Source: Streptomyces sp. NBC_01476
Lineage (GTDB): Bacteria; Actinomycetota; Actinomycetes; Streptomycetales; Streptomycetaceae
Length of the DNA stretch: 64,000 nucleotides
Direction: 5' to 3'
NCBI RefSeq assembly: GCF_036227265.1
Contig: NZ_CP109446.1
Coordinates: 5,896,001 to 5,960,000 of the forward strand
The position numbers and the translations under genes are program-made. Shown in pieces: positions 8,066-16,163 of the stretch. Under the pieces are notes generated by a model. That model saw only the letters and a list, made by a program, of their open reading frames with translations. It ran no database searches and had not been told where the DNA came from. The stretch's first letter is position 1, and each line of letters starts with the position of its first letter.

Positions 8066-8845
8066 TCAGTAGTGAATGGGCCCGCGGGCGCCGCCGCTGG
8101 CGATCACCGGGTCGCCGTTGAGCGCCACGCTCCTGGGGCTGGCCAGGAAGGCGACGACGTCGGCGACCTCCTCGGCGGTCACGATGCGGCCGATGGACAC
8201 TCCCGCGGCGATGGCCTCCTCCAGCTCCGGCACGGTGACGCCCCGGGCGCCGGCCATGGTCGCCAGCGTCCGCGGGGTCCGCTCGGTACGGGTCATGCCG
8301 GGGTGCACCACCACCACGTTGACGCCCTGGGGGCCCAGCTCGTCGGCGAGGTTCTTGGTCAGCGCGGCCACCGCGACATTGCGCACCGAGCCCACCAGCG
8401 AACCGGTCTGCCGGGCGGCACTCCCGCTGATGTTGACGACACGGCCCCAGCCCTGGGCGGTCATGGCCGGCGCGAAGGCCCGCGCGGTCCGCAGATATCC
8501 GCGGACCTTGACGTTGATCTCGGCCTCCAGCGCGTCCTCGGGGAAGCTGCCGCTGCTCGCGGTCGCCGCGGAGTTGACGAGGATGTCGGCCCCGCCGAAC
8601 TCCCGCAGCACCTCCTGCGCCATGGCGGCCACCGACGCGTCGTCACCGGTGTCCGCAGGCACCGCGATCACCCGCCGGCCGCTCTCCGCGGCGATCCGCC
8701 CGGCCGCCTCGGCCAGCCGGTCCGCGCCGCGCGCGACGAGGGCCACATCGGCGCCCTCCGCGGCCAGCACCCGACCGACCGCGAACCCTATGCCCTGGCT
8801 GCCGCCCGTCACGACGGCCCGCTTGCCGGTCAGCTGGAGGTCCAC
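8066..8845 (-). CDS. Atypical short-chain dehydrogenase/reductase (YxxxK motif missing)
   Basis: The 259-residue Rossmann-fold protein begins with the cofactor motif TGGSQGIG (about 12-19) and keeps NSAAT (the NNAG equivalent) and the VVHPGMTRTE segment after strand six. The catalytic region is unusual. Where YxxxK is expected before LTKNLADELGP, the sequence reads GSVRN, so both Tyr and Lys appear replaced, although the preceding Ser (NISGS) is present. It may bind NAD(P)H without classical dehydrogenase chemistry, or belong to a divergent SDR subfamily. GTG 8845 is chosen because AAGGA lies six bases upstream. It diverges from the NPP1 gene. Confidence 0.85.
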   Translation of the reverse strand: MDLQLTGKRAVVTGGSQGIGFAVGRVLAAEGADVALVARGADRLAEAAGRIAAESGRRVIAVPADTGDDASVAAMAQEVLREFGGADILVNSAATASSGSFPEDALEAEINVKVRGYLRTARAFAPAMTAQGWGRVVNISGSAARQTGSLVGSVRNVAVAALTKNLADELGPQGVNVVVVHPGMTRTERTPRTLATMAGARGVTVPELEEAIAAGVSIGRIVTAEEVADVVAFLASPRSVALNGDPVIASGGARGPIHY

Positions 8846-9154
8846 GCGATGTCCTTCCGACGTTCTCCCACGGCCCCGGAACGGCCCGGGCGCACACCCC
8901 CACCATCGCAAAGCGGGCCGGCGGTGACGCGCGGCGCCCCCCTGCCCGTGCTTTTGGTCCGCTATGGACTCCCTTGTCGGCCCCCTATTGACGGGCGGTG
9001 CGGTTTTTGTGTTCAGACAATGGTGCGCCGGTGTTCAGTTGCCCTCACTTCTCCCTCCTGACGGGGTCTTGCAAAATAGCGGGGATGTCGTTGTGATGAA
9101 TGCGCTGTCCTCCCACGGCGCGGAAATCCCCCCACTGATTGCTGAGGAGCTGGC
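8846..9154. other. Divergent promoter region between the SDR and NPP1 genes
   Basis: This 309-bp non-coding stretch separates two divergent genes and is locally AT-richer (8950-9110). It carries the NPP1 ribosome binding site GAGGAG at 9144-9149. A TTGACG hexamer near 8987 and TTGCAAAATAG near 9069 look promoter-like, but I could not match a convincing -35/-10 pair. No small gene was recognised. Confidence 0.5.
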
Positions 9155-9976
9155 GTGCGCAGCATGCGGTCATCGACGAAGAAATCCGGAAAAGCGGCAG
9201 TCCGTCCGGCGCGGCCGAGAAGGGTCCGCCGGTCCGCCCTGGCGAGCGCGCTGGGCGCCGCGGCGCTGGTCCTGGCGCTCCCGGCGAACGCCCATGCCAA
9301 CGTCCTGCAACTGCTGCCGCAGAACGCCGACGGACTCGAACAGACCTTCTCGCCGGCCTACGACTACGACACCGACGGCTGCTACGCCACCGCCGCGATA
9401 GGCGCCGACGGCACCATCAACCCCGGCCTCAAGCTGGGTGGCGACGTCAACGGCCACTGCCACGACTACGCCCAACTGGCCAACGCCAACACGTACTCCC
9501 GCGAGAAGTGCAACAACGACTGGTGCGCGGTGGTGTACGCGAGTTACTTCGAGAAGGACCAGGCCACGCTCGGCCCCGCGGCCATCGGGCACACCCACGA
9601 CTGGGAGCACGTCGTGGTCTGGATCAACAACAACCAGGTGCAGTACGTCTCGGTGTCGCAGCACTCCGGCTACCAGGTGGCCGCGAGTTCCGCCGTACGG
9701 TTCGACGGCACCCACCCGAAGATCGTCTACCACAAGGATGGCGTCTCCACCCACGACTTCCGTTTCGCCAACAACAACGACGAACCGCCGGAGAACGCCA
9801 CCGGTGGCTGGTTCTATCCGCGCCTGGTCGGCTGGAACGGATACCCGGCCGGATTCCGCGACAAACTCCTGAACGCCGATTTCGGTGAAGCCACCATCAA
9901 AATCGGTGACGGCGACTTCGAGTACGCCCTCGCCCACTCCATGCCGTCCGGAATCCCGTTCGACCCCAACGCGTGA
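9155..9976 (+). CDS. Secreted NPP1 family protein (necrosis- and ethylene-inducing-like)
   Basis: A 273-residue secreted protein. The N-terminus has a twin-Arg-rich basic stretch, a hydrophobic core (LASALGAAALVLALP) and a likely cleavage site after ANAHA (about residue 48). The NLP signature heptapeptide appears as GHTHDWE at residues 145-151, and the acidic metal-binding environment of the fold is suggested by further Asp/Glu residues. NLPs from plant-associated microbes bind sphingolipids of dicot membranes and cause cell lysis; actinobacterial members are little studied. The start GTG 9155 follows GAGGAG by five bases. The gene ends at a strong terminator, so it is monocistronic. Confidence 0.9.
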   Translation: MRSMRSSTKKSGKAAVRPARPRRVRRSALASALGAAALVLALPANAHANVLQLLPQNADGLEQTFSPAYDYDTDGCYATAAIGADGTINPGLKLGGDVNGHCHDYAQLANANTYSREKCNNDWCAVVYASYFEKDQATLGPAAIGHTHDWEHVVVWINNNQVQYVSVSQHSGYQVAASSAVRFDGTHPKIVYHKDGVSTHDFRFANNNDEPPENATGGWFYPRLVGWNGYPAGFRDKLLNADFGEATIKIGDGDFEYALAHSMPSGIPFDPNA

Positions 9977-9984
9977 CCGCCCGC

Positions 9985-10025
9985 CCGGAATGCCCCCTCA
10001 CGCACCGCCCGAGGGGGCATTCCGG
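9985..10025. terminator. Bidirectional terminator between NPP1 and esterase genes
   Basis: A perfect 15-bp stem (9985-9999 with 10011-10025) closes an 11-base loop. It starts nine bases after the NPP1 stop and ends 20 bases before the stop of the convergent esterase gene, so it serves both. Confidence 0.85.
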
Positions 10026-10045
10026 ACCGGCGCGGCCACCGGCGC

Positions 10046-11014
10046 CTAGGCGGCAGGGGCCGGGGTGAGGACGCGCGCGAGCCAGTCGGTGCGGGCGCGG
10101 CGGGCCGCGGCCGAGACGCGGGTCTGCGGGTAGAGCGCGTCGAATCCGTGGAAGCCGCCTGCCCAGACGTGCAGTTCCGCCTGGCCGCCGGCCGCCCAGA
10201 TGCGGGTGGCGTAGGCGACGTCCTCGTCACGGAAGACCTCGGCCGAGCCGGCGTCGATATAGGTGTCCGGCAGACCCGAGAGGTCGTCGGCGACCGCGGG
10301 GGAGACATAACCGGACACCTGCCCGTCCTCGGTGTCGCCGAGCACGGACCGCCAGCCGAACTCGTTCATCTCGCCGGTCCACACGCCGGGCGTGCCGGAG
10401 TACTGCCGGCTGGAGGTCGTCACGTTGCGGTGGTCGAGCATGGGGTAGATCAGCACCTGCGCGGCGATCGCCGGGGCCCCGCGGTCGCGGGCCATCAGGG
10501 CGAGTCCTGCGGTGAGCCCACCGCCGGCGCTGGCGCCCGCGACGACGATACGGGCCGGGTCGATGCCCAGTTCGCCGGCGTGCTCGGCGACCCAGAGCAG
10601 CCCCTGGTAGCAGTCCTCGACCAGGGTCGTGCCGGTGGCCTCCGGCGCCAGCCGGTAGTCCACGGTGACCACGACGGCGCCGAACCGGTCGAGCCACTCC
10701 AGCGGGATGTCGAGCTGGGCGAATCGGTCGCCCATCACCATCCCGCCGCCGTGCATCCAGTAGACGCACGGGGCCCCGGTGGGGCGGTCGGCCCCGGCGG
10801 GGCTGAAGACGGACAGCGGGATCTCCGCCCCGTCCGCGCCGGAGACGGTGACCTCGCGCCGGTCGACGGCGCGGCCTTCCAGGAGGGGGTCGGCCGGGGC
10901 CGACGGCAGCAGGCGCAGCTGCGCGAGCAGGTCGGCGTTGAGTTCGCTCATGAGCGGCATGTCGGCGAGCAGCGCTCGCAGTTCGGGGTCGAGGTCGGGG
11001 CGGGCGAGAGTCAT
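10046..11014 (-). CDS. Alpha/beta hydrolase, hormone-sensitive lipase-type esterase
   Basis: A 322-residue cytoplasmic hydrolase of the family IV (HSL-like) esterases. It shows the oxyanion-hole motif HGGG (in YWMHGGGMVMG), the nucleophile elbow GASAGG with its Ser, the acid region DAGSAEVFRDED and the catalytic His in GGFHGFD. The Ala in GASAG replaces the more common Asp of GDSAG. It would hydrolyse short-chain esters; the natural substrate is unknown. The start ATG 11014 opens with MTLARPDLDPELRALL, a typical beginning. It lies downstream of the small monooxygenase gene on the same strand, separated by a hairpin. Confidence 0.9.
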   Translation of the reverse strand: MTLARPDLDPELRALLADMPLMSELNADLLAQLRLLPSAPADPLLEGRAVDRREVTVSGADGAEIPLSVFSPAGADRPTGAPCVYWMHGGGMVMGDRFAQLDIPLEWLDRFGAVVVTVDYRLAPEATGTTLVEDCYQGLLWVAEHAGELGIDPARIVVAGASAGGGLTAGLALMARDRGAPAIAAQVLIYPMLDHRNVTTSSRQYSGTPGVWTGEMNEFGWRSVLGDTEDGQVSGYVSPAVADDLSGLPDTYIDAGSAEVFRDEDVAYATRIWAAGGQAELHVWAGGFHGFDALYPQTRVSAAARRARTDWLARVLTPAPAA

Positions 11015-11077
11015 GGCGGCCGTCTTTCGTCGGATGGTGATGGCTGGGTCGGGTGGTGCCGGCTGGTCGGGCGGGGA

Positions 11078-11120
11078 GCGGGCCGGTCGACCGGCGCTGC
11101 CGCCGGTCGAGCGGGCCCGC
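11078..11120 (-). terminator. Hairpin between the monooxygenase and esterase genes
   Basis: Two arms of about 19-20 nt (11078-11096 and 11101-11120) pair almost perfectly around the loop CTGC, with one bulged base. It lies about 100 bp after the stop of the monooxygenase gene and 64 bp before the esterase start, so it would limit read-through into the esterase. Confidence 0.65.
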
Positions 11121-11217
11121 AGGAGGTGCGGGGGATACGGGTGGTTCGGGGGGCTTTCCGGACACACCGGCGGCGGGCCGCCGGGCCGGAGCGCGGAAGG
11201 ACCGGTGCACGGATCCC

Positions 11218-11535
11218 TCAGAAGGCGGCCTTGCCGCGGACCGGCACGTAGTCGGTGTACTCGGACTCCTTGGCGAGCATGCCCCCGATCCGCGCCACGA
11301 TGGCCTGCGCGGCCTCGCCGGCGAAGATCCGGTGGTGGTCCTCCTCGCTGGTCCAGCCCTCGGTGACATGGACGATGTCGGGGTCGGACGCGGACCGGCT
11401 GACCAGGTAGACGACGCAGTACTCGCTCGCGCCGGGGCTGCCCTCGTCGAGACCGGTCAGCAGCAGCTCGACCAGTTCGTCGCCCGCGCCGGGCCGGGCG
11501 GTCAGGGTGGCGTTGAATCCGTAGGTGGCGTTCAT
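11218..11535 (-). CDS. ABM-domain monooxygenase (putative quinol monooxygenase)
   Basis: A 105-residue single-domain protein of the antibiotic biosynthesis monooxygenase (ABM) superfamily, which form ferredoxin-like dimers. ARPGAGDELVELLL near the N-terminus and VHVTEGWTSEEDHHRIF in the middle fit the YgiN/quinol monooxygenase group, which oxidise quinols or polyphenols without a cofactor. ATG 11535 has AGAGGA about eight bases upstream. It diverges from the AraC regulator gene (193 bp between starts), so it is a likely target of that regulator. Confidence 0.85.
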   Translation of the reverse strand: MNATYGFNATLTARPGAGDELVELLLTGLDEGSPGASEYCVVYLVSRSASDPDIVHVTEGWTSEEDHHRIFAGEAAQAIVARIGGMLAKESEYTDYVPVRGKAAF

Positions 11536-11728
11536 GATCGTTGTCCTCTTCTGCCGACGGGCTGTGGATGTCCGCTTCTGGATCGGGGGCCGTTTGCCTG
11601 CCCCCTGGATTCCAGTGATTCCATTGAACCGTCGTGACCTGCGGAAACGGTAGAACGATGCTCGCCGCTGCTTGCACAATCCTCTCGCCCCCTGGAGCAG
11701 CGGCCCGGTCGGGTGCTGCAATGGAGGC

Positions 11729-12634
11729 ATGCACCTCGACGAGTTCCGTACCTTGCTGGCCCGGCACGCGCGGGCCGACTGGACCACCGCCATCGACGGC
11801 GTCCTCATCTCGAAGGTGGACCGGGCGGACCCGCCGGCCCCGGCGATGTCCGGCGCGGTGCTCGCGGTCATCGCCCAGGGCGCCAAACGCCTCGCGCTGG
11901 GCGACCGCGTCTTCGAGTACCGCGCCGGGCAATACCTCGTGGCCTCGATGGACCTGCCGGTCACCGGTCAGTTCACCGAGGCCGACCCGGAGCACCCGGC
12001 CATGGGGTTCGGGCTCACGCTGGAACCCGCCATGGTCGCCGAGCTGCTGCTCCAGGCGGGACCGCAGGACGTCCCCCGCGACGGCCAGGGCGCGGTGTCG
12101 GGCATCGCGGTCAGTGACGCCTCCGACGAACTGCTCGACGCGGTGATCAGGCTGCTGCGTCTGCTCGACCGGCCCCGCGACCGCACGGTGCTCGCCCCGC
12201 TCGTCAAACGGGAGATCCTGTGGCGGCTGATGACCGGCGAACAGGGCGGCGTCGTACGCCAGTTGGGCCTGGCCGACAGCAGCCTCAGCCATATCGCGCG
12301 GGCGGTGCGGTGGATCCGTGAGCACTACGCGCAGCCGTTCAAGGTGGAGGACGTCGCGCAGCTGGCCGGGATGAGCGTCTCCGCCTTCTACCGCAACTTC
12401 CAGGCGGTGACGGCGATGAGCCCGATCCAGTTCCAGAAGCAGATCCGGCTCCAGGAGGCCCGGCTGCTGCTGGCCACGAACCCCAAGGACGTCACCGGGG
12501 TCGGTCACCGGGTCGGCTACGACAGCGCCTCGCAGTTCAGCCGCGAGTACCGCCGCCAGTTCGGCGCACAGCCGAGCCAGGACGCGATCCGCCTGCGGCG
12601 CACCACCCCGGTCGCAGCCGGCGTCCTCCCCTGA
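11729..12634 (+). CDS. AraC-family transcriptional regulator
   Basis: A 301-residue regulator. The N-terminal half is the AraC_N (PF06719-type) cupin-like sensor domain, with SGAVLAVIAQGAKRLALGDRVFEYRAGQYLVASMDLPV. The C-terminal 100 residues hold two helix-turn-helix motifs, the first around VEDVAQLAGMSVSAFYRNFQ and the second around VTGVGHRVGYDSASQFSREYRRQFG. ATG 11729 gives the usual MHLDEFRTLLARHA start; GGAGG lies only one base upstream, which is unusually close. It sits between the divergent monooxygenase and the MFS gene, so it probably controls both in response to a small aromatic or toxic compound. Confidence 0.9.
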   Translation: MHLDEFRTLLARHARADWTTAIDGVLISKVDRADPPAPAMSGAVLAVIAQGAKRLALGDRVFEYRAGQYLVASMDLPVTGQFTEADPEHPAMGFGLTLEPAMVAELLLQAGPQDVPRDGQGAVSGIAVSDASDELLDAVIRLLRLLDRPRDRTVLAPLVKREILWRLMTGEQGGVVRQLGLADSSLSHIARAVRWIREHYAQPFKVEDVAQLAGMSVSAFYRNFQAVTAMSPIQFQKQIRLQEARLLLATNPKDVTGVGHRVGYDSASQFSREYRRQFGAQPSQDAIRLRRTTPVAAGVLP

Positions 12635-12769
12635 CCCGGCCGGACGTCCCGGACTTCCGGAGCCCCGGCACCATGTGTCGCCGCCTCGGTGACGGCGTGT
12701 CGGTTCTGGCAGGAAATGCGTGGAACGTACGCTGGGCTCCCCTGGCCGTCCCCGACTCAAAAGGTGCCC

Positions 12770-14260
12770 ATGCGGTCCAGCAGCTCCGTGCGGCAGCTCT
12801 TCAGCGGGGTCCCGCTCGCCGGGAACTACCCCGCGGCAGTCACGCTCGCACTGCTCGCACTGAGCCCCTACCTGGTGCTCACCACTGCCACCACCCTGAT
12901 GCAGCCGCTGCTCATGCACGACCTGGGCGCCACCCGGTTCGAGCTGCAGCTGACCGGCGGCATGTCCAACGCCGGGTACGCGTTCGGCGCCGTGGTCGCG
13001 GCGGACCTCACCCTGCGGCTGGCCCGGCGCCACGTCTACCTCCTGTGCGAGGCGGGCTTCGTGGTGAGCTCCGTGCTGGCGCTCAGCGCCACCGGCATCG
13101 GCCAGTTCGCGACCGGTGTGATCCTCCAGGGTTTCTTCACCGGCATGCTCCTGGTCTGCGCGCTGCCGCCCCTGGTCACGACGCACGGCGTCGAACGGCT
13201 GCCGACCACCGCCACCGTCATCAGCCTCGGACTCTTCGGCATGGTGACCGCAGGACCGCTGATCGGCGGACTGGTCGGCAGCAATGGGGGCTGGCGGCTG
13301 CTCTACACCTCGATCACCGTGCTCGCGGCGATCGGTCTCACCGTCGGCGCCCTGACCTTCGAGGGCAACGAGCCGCCGGCCCGCCGCGCGGGCTTCGACT
13401 GGCTGGCCATCCCGCTCGCCTTCGGCGCGACCGCACTGCCGTTCTTCGGTGTCTCCTGGCTGTCGCGCGGCTCGTTCAGCGACCCCGAGTTCATCGTCCC
13501 GGTCGTCGTCGGTCTGCTGATCGGCGTCGCCCTGGTGGTGGGGCAGTTCCGGAAGGCCTCCCCGCTGATGCCGGTGCGCGTCATCAGCAACACGCTGCCG
13601 GTGACCGGCACCCTCAACGCGATGGTGGTCGGGGCCACCTTCACCACGCTGCTGGAACTGGCACAGGTCTATCTGCTGGACGTCGCGGGCTACTCCCCCC
13701 TGCGGGTCGGATCGCTCCTCGCCCCCCAGATCCTCGGGGTGGTGATCGCCGCCCTGCTGTTCCGGCGGGTGATGCGGACCCGGTGGACGCCGGTCATGGC
13801 ACTCTCCGGCCTGGTGAGCGTCGCGGTGGGCGCCGCCGTGATGCTGGCCGTCACCCCGTCCAACGCCTCCCCGGTCACCGCGGTCGCCGCCCTCTTCCTC
13901 GGGTACGGCGCGGGCGCAGGTGTGACCCCGGGGCTGTTCCTCGCCGGTTTCTCGGTCTCCGCCCTGCAACTGGGCCCGACGTTCGCCCTGGTGGAGCTGG
14001 TGCGGTCGGAGGCCGCGTTCCTGGTGGGACCGGTCCTTCTGCACTTCGCGATCACCCGGCACACGCTGGTGCACGGTTTCCATCTCAGCGTGCTGATCAC
14101 GCTGGTGATCACCGTGGTGGCCGCTGTCTTCCTCGTCGGCCTCTACCTGGCAGGCGGCGGCCCCCTGGAGGCCCCCAACCTCAAAGGCTGGCTGGCCGGC
14201 ACCTCGACGGGCTACCGCTCCCCGGCCCTGGCCGCCCGCTTCCGCGCCACCCCCGACTGA
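12770..14260 (+). CDS. MFS transporter (drug efflux type)
   Basis: A 496-residue membrane protein with 12-14 predicted hydrophobic helices. A central loop around GNEPPARRAGFDWL separates the two halves, as in DHA2-type multidrug exporters. The conserved loop 2-3 motif is weak (GYAFGAVVAADLTLRLARRHVYL), with the usual Asp-Arg pattern partly replaced. ATG 12770 is preceded by AAAGGTG at short spacing. It follows the AraC gene on the same strand by 135 bp, consistent with regulated export of the compound sensed by AraC. Confidence 0.87.
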   Translation: MRSSSSVRQLFSGVPLAGNYPAAVTLALLALSPYLVLTTATTLMQPLLMHDLGATRFELQLTGGMSNAGYAFGAVVAADLTLRLARRHVYLLCEAGFVVSSVLALSATGIGQFATGVILQGFFTGMLLVCALPPLVTTHGVERLPTTATVISLGLFGMVTAGPLIGGLVGSNGGWRLLYTSITVLAAIGLTVGALTFEGNEPPARRAGFDWLAIPLAFGATALPFFGVSWLSRGSFSDPEFIVPVVVGLLIGVALVVGQFRKASPLMPVRVISNTLPVTGTLNAMVVGATFTTLLELAQVYLLDVAGYSPLRVGSLLAPQILGVVIAALLFRRVMRTRWTPVMALSGLVSVAVGAAVMLAVTPSNASPVTAVAALFLGYGAGAGVTPGLFLAGFSVSALQLGPTFALVELVRSEAAFLVGPVLLHFAITRHTLVHGFHLSVLITLVITVVAAVFLVGLYLAGGGPLEAPNLKGWLAGTSTGYRSPALAARFRATPD

Positions 14261-14353
14261 CCTACTCCCGACTGACCCACGCCCGACGGGCCCACCCCTG
14301 GCGGCCCCCCTGACTGACCCCCCGACGGACGCACGCCCGGCCGGTTCCAGCGC

Positions 14354-14374
14354 GCTGAAACCGTGCTGAAACCG
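14354..14374 (+). promoter_or_regulatory. Two 11-bp-spaced direct repeats upstream of the ABC transporter
   Basis: GCTGAAACCG occurs at 14354-14363 and again at 14365-14374, a period of 11 bp, one turn of DNA. SARP-type regulators bind direct repeats with this period. The repeats end 32 bp before the ABC ATPase start; CACTCT at 14394-14399 could be a -10 box, but the repeat-to-box distance is longer than the classic 8 bp. The neighbouring BTAD regulator (16144-19278) is a candidate ligand. Confidence 0.45.
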
Positions 14375-14406
14375 CGGTGAATGCGGTCTGCCGCACTCTG
14401 CGTGCC

Positions 14407-15378
14407 ATGACGACAACGGCATCGCACGCACTCGCCATCGCGGCCAAGGGGCTGCGGAAGGCATACGGGGACATGACCGTCCTCGACGGCATCGACCTGT
14501 CGGTGCCGGCCGGGACGGTCTTCTCGCTGCTCGGCCCGAACGGGGCCGGCAAGACCACCGCGGTCAAGATCCTCTCCACCCTCATCACCGCCGACGCCGG
14601 CGAGTCGCGGGTCGGCGGCCACGACCTGGCCACCGACCCGCAGGCGGTACGGGCCGCGATCGGCGTCACCGGGCAGTTCTCCGCCGTCGACGGCCTGATC
14701 ACCGGCGAGGAGAACATGCTCCTCATGGCGGACCTGCACCACCTCCCGCGCCGCGAGGGCCGCCGCACCGCCGCCGAACTGCTGGAGCGCTTCGACCTGG
14801 CGGAGGCCGCGAAGAAGCCCGCCGCCACCTACTCCGGCGGCATGAAGCGCCGCCTCGACATCGCCATGACCCTGGTCGGCAGCCCGCGGATCATCTTCCT
14901 CGACGAGCCCACCACCGGCCTCGACCCGCGCAGCCGCCACACCATGTGGGGGATCATCCGCGCGCTGGTCTCCGGCGGCGTCACCGTCTTCCTCACCACC
15001 CAGTACCTGGAGGAGGCCGACGAACTCGCCGACCGTATCGCGGTGCTGAGCGACGGCAGGATCGCCGCCGAGGGGAGTGCCGCCGAACTGAAGCGGCTCG
15101 TCCCGGGCGGCCACGTGCGGCTGCGCTTCGCCGACCCGGCCGCCTATCGGTCCGCCGCCGTCGCCCTGCGCGACGCCACCGGGGACGACGAGACCCTGTC
15201 GCTGCGGATCCCCAGCGACGGCAGCCAGCGCGAACTGCGCTCCGTCCTGGACCGGCTGGACTCGGCCGGCATCGCGGCGGACGAGCTGACCGTGCACACC
15301 CCCGACCTCGACGACGTGTTCTTCGCCCTGACCGGCGGCACCAACCTGCCCGACCAGCCCAAGGAGGCAGTCCGATGA
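14407..15378 (+). CDS. DrrA-like ABC transporter ATP-binding protein
   Basis: A 323-residue ATPase of the daunorubicin-resistance (DrrA) type that powers export by the permease encoded next. Walker A is GPNGAGKTT (near residue 46), the signature is YSGGMKRRLDIA and Walker B is RIIFLDEPTTGLDPRSR, followed by the H-loop region TTQYLEEADELADRI. The C-terminal 90 residues form the DrrA-type extension ending in DLDDVFFALTGG. No strong ribosome site precedes ATG 14407; an upstream GTG (14377) is possible, and so is a leaderless start. Confidence 0.9.
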   Translation: MTTTASHALAIAAKGLRKAYGDMTVLDGIDLSVPAGTVFSLLGPNGAGKTTAVKILSTLITADAGESRVGGHDLATDPQAVRAAIGVTGQFSAVDGLITGEENMLLMADLHHLPRREGRRTAAELLERFDLAEAAKKPAATYSGGMKRRLDIAMTLVGSPRIIFLDEPTTGLDPRSRHTMWGIIRALVSGGVTVFLTTQYLEEADELADRIAVLSDGRIAAEGSAAELKRLVPGGHVRLRFADPAAYRSAAVALRDATGDDETLSLRIPSDGSQRELRSVLDRLDSAGIAADELTVHTPDLDDVFFALTGGTNLPDQPKEAVR

Positions 15379-16163
15379 GCGCCCTGTCCCTCGCCGTACG
15401 CGACTCGAACACCATGCTGCGCCGCAACCTGCTGCACGCGCGGCGCTACCCGTCCCTCACCTTGAACCTGCTGCTCACACCGATCATGCTGCTGCTGCTC
15501 TTCGTCTACGTCTTCGGCGACGTGATGAGCGCGGGCATCGGCGGCGGCGCGGACCGCTCCGCGTACATCGCCTACATCGTCCCGGGCATCGTGATGATGA
15601 CCATCGGCGGCACCGTGGTCGGGGCCGCGGTCTCCGTCGCCACCGACATGACCGAGGGCGTCATCGCCCGCTTCCGTACGATGGCGATCCACCGCGGCTC
15701 GGTGATCATCGGGCACGTCGTCGGCAGCGTGCTGCAGTCGCTCGCCGGCGTGGTCCTGGTCGGCGCCGTCGCCGTGGCCATCGGCTTCAGGTCCACCGGC
15801 GCCACGGCTGTGGAGTGGCTGGCGGCGTTCGGGCTGCTCACGCTCTTCGCCCTGGCGCTCACCTGGATCGCGGTCGGGATGGGCATGGCCAGTGCGAACG
15901 CCGAGGCGGCGAGCAACAGCGCGATGCCGCTGATCCTCCTCCCGCTCATCTCCAGCGCCTTCGTCCCGGCCGACGCGATGCCGGGCTGGTTCCGGCCGGT
16001 CGCCGAGTACCAGCCGTTCACGCCCGCCATCGAGACCCTGCGCGGCCTGCTGCTCGGCACCGCGATCGGCGACAACTGGTGGCTGGCGATCGCCTGGTGC
16101 GTCGTCCTGGCCGCGCTCGGCCACCGCTGGTCGACGGCGTTGTTCAACCGCGGTCCGCGATGA
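15375..16163 (+). CDS. DrrB-like ABC-2 type transporter permease
   Basis: The 262-residue permease has six hydrophobic helices and the ABC-2 features GTVVGAAVSVATDMTEGVIARFRTM and the late loop PADAMPGWFRPVAEYQPFTPAIETLRGLL. With the ATPase it forms an exporter for hydrophobic drugs or lipids. ATG 15375 overlaps the ATPase stop (ATGA) and has a perfect AAGGAGG seven bases upstream. Its last 20 bases overlap the 3' end of the convergent regulator gene, so there is no room for a terminator between them. Confidence 0.92.
   Translation: MSALSLAVRDSNTMLRRNLLHARRYPSLTLNLLLTPIMLLLLFVYVFGDVMSAGIGGGADRSAYIAYIVPGIVMMTIGGTVVGAAVSVATDMTEGVIARFRTMAIHRGSVIIGHVVGSVLQSLAGVVLVGAVAVAIGFRSTGATAVEWLAAFGLLTLFALALTWIAVGMGMASANAEAASNSAMPLILLPLISSAFVPADAMPGWFRPVAEYQPFTPAIETLRGLLLGTAIGDNWWLAIAWCVVLAALGHRWSTALFNRGPR

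Noticed and set aside
10046..14464. A very long minus-strand open frame spanning several genes
   Set aside because: Only its last 322 residues (the esterase) have protein-like motifs; the rest is antisense to the AraC and MFS genes and reads as low-complexity His/Gly/Arg, a GC-rich shadow. The monooxygenase on the same strand is in a different frame.
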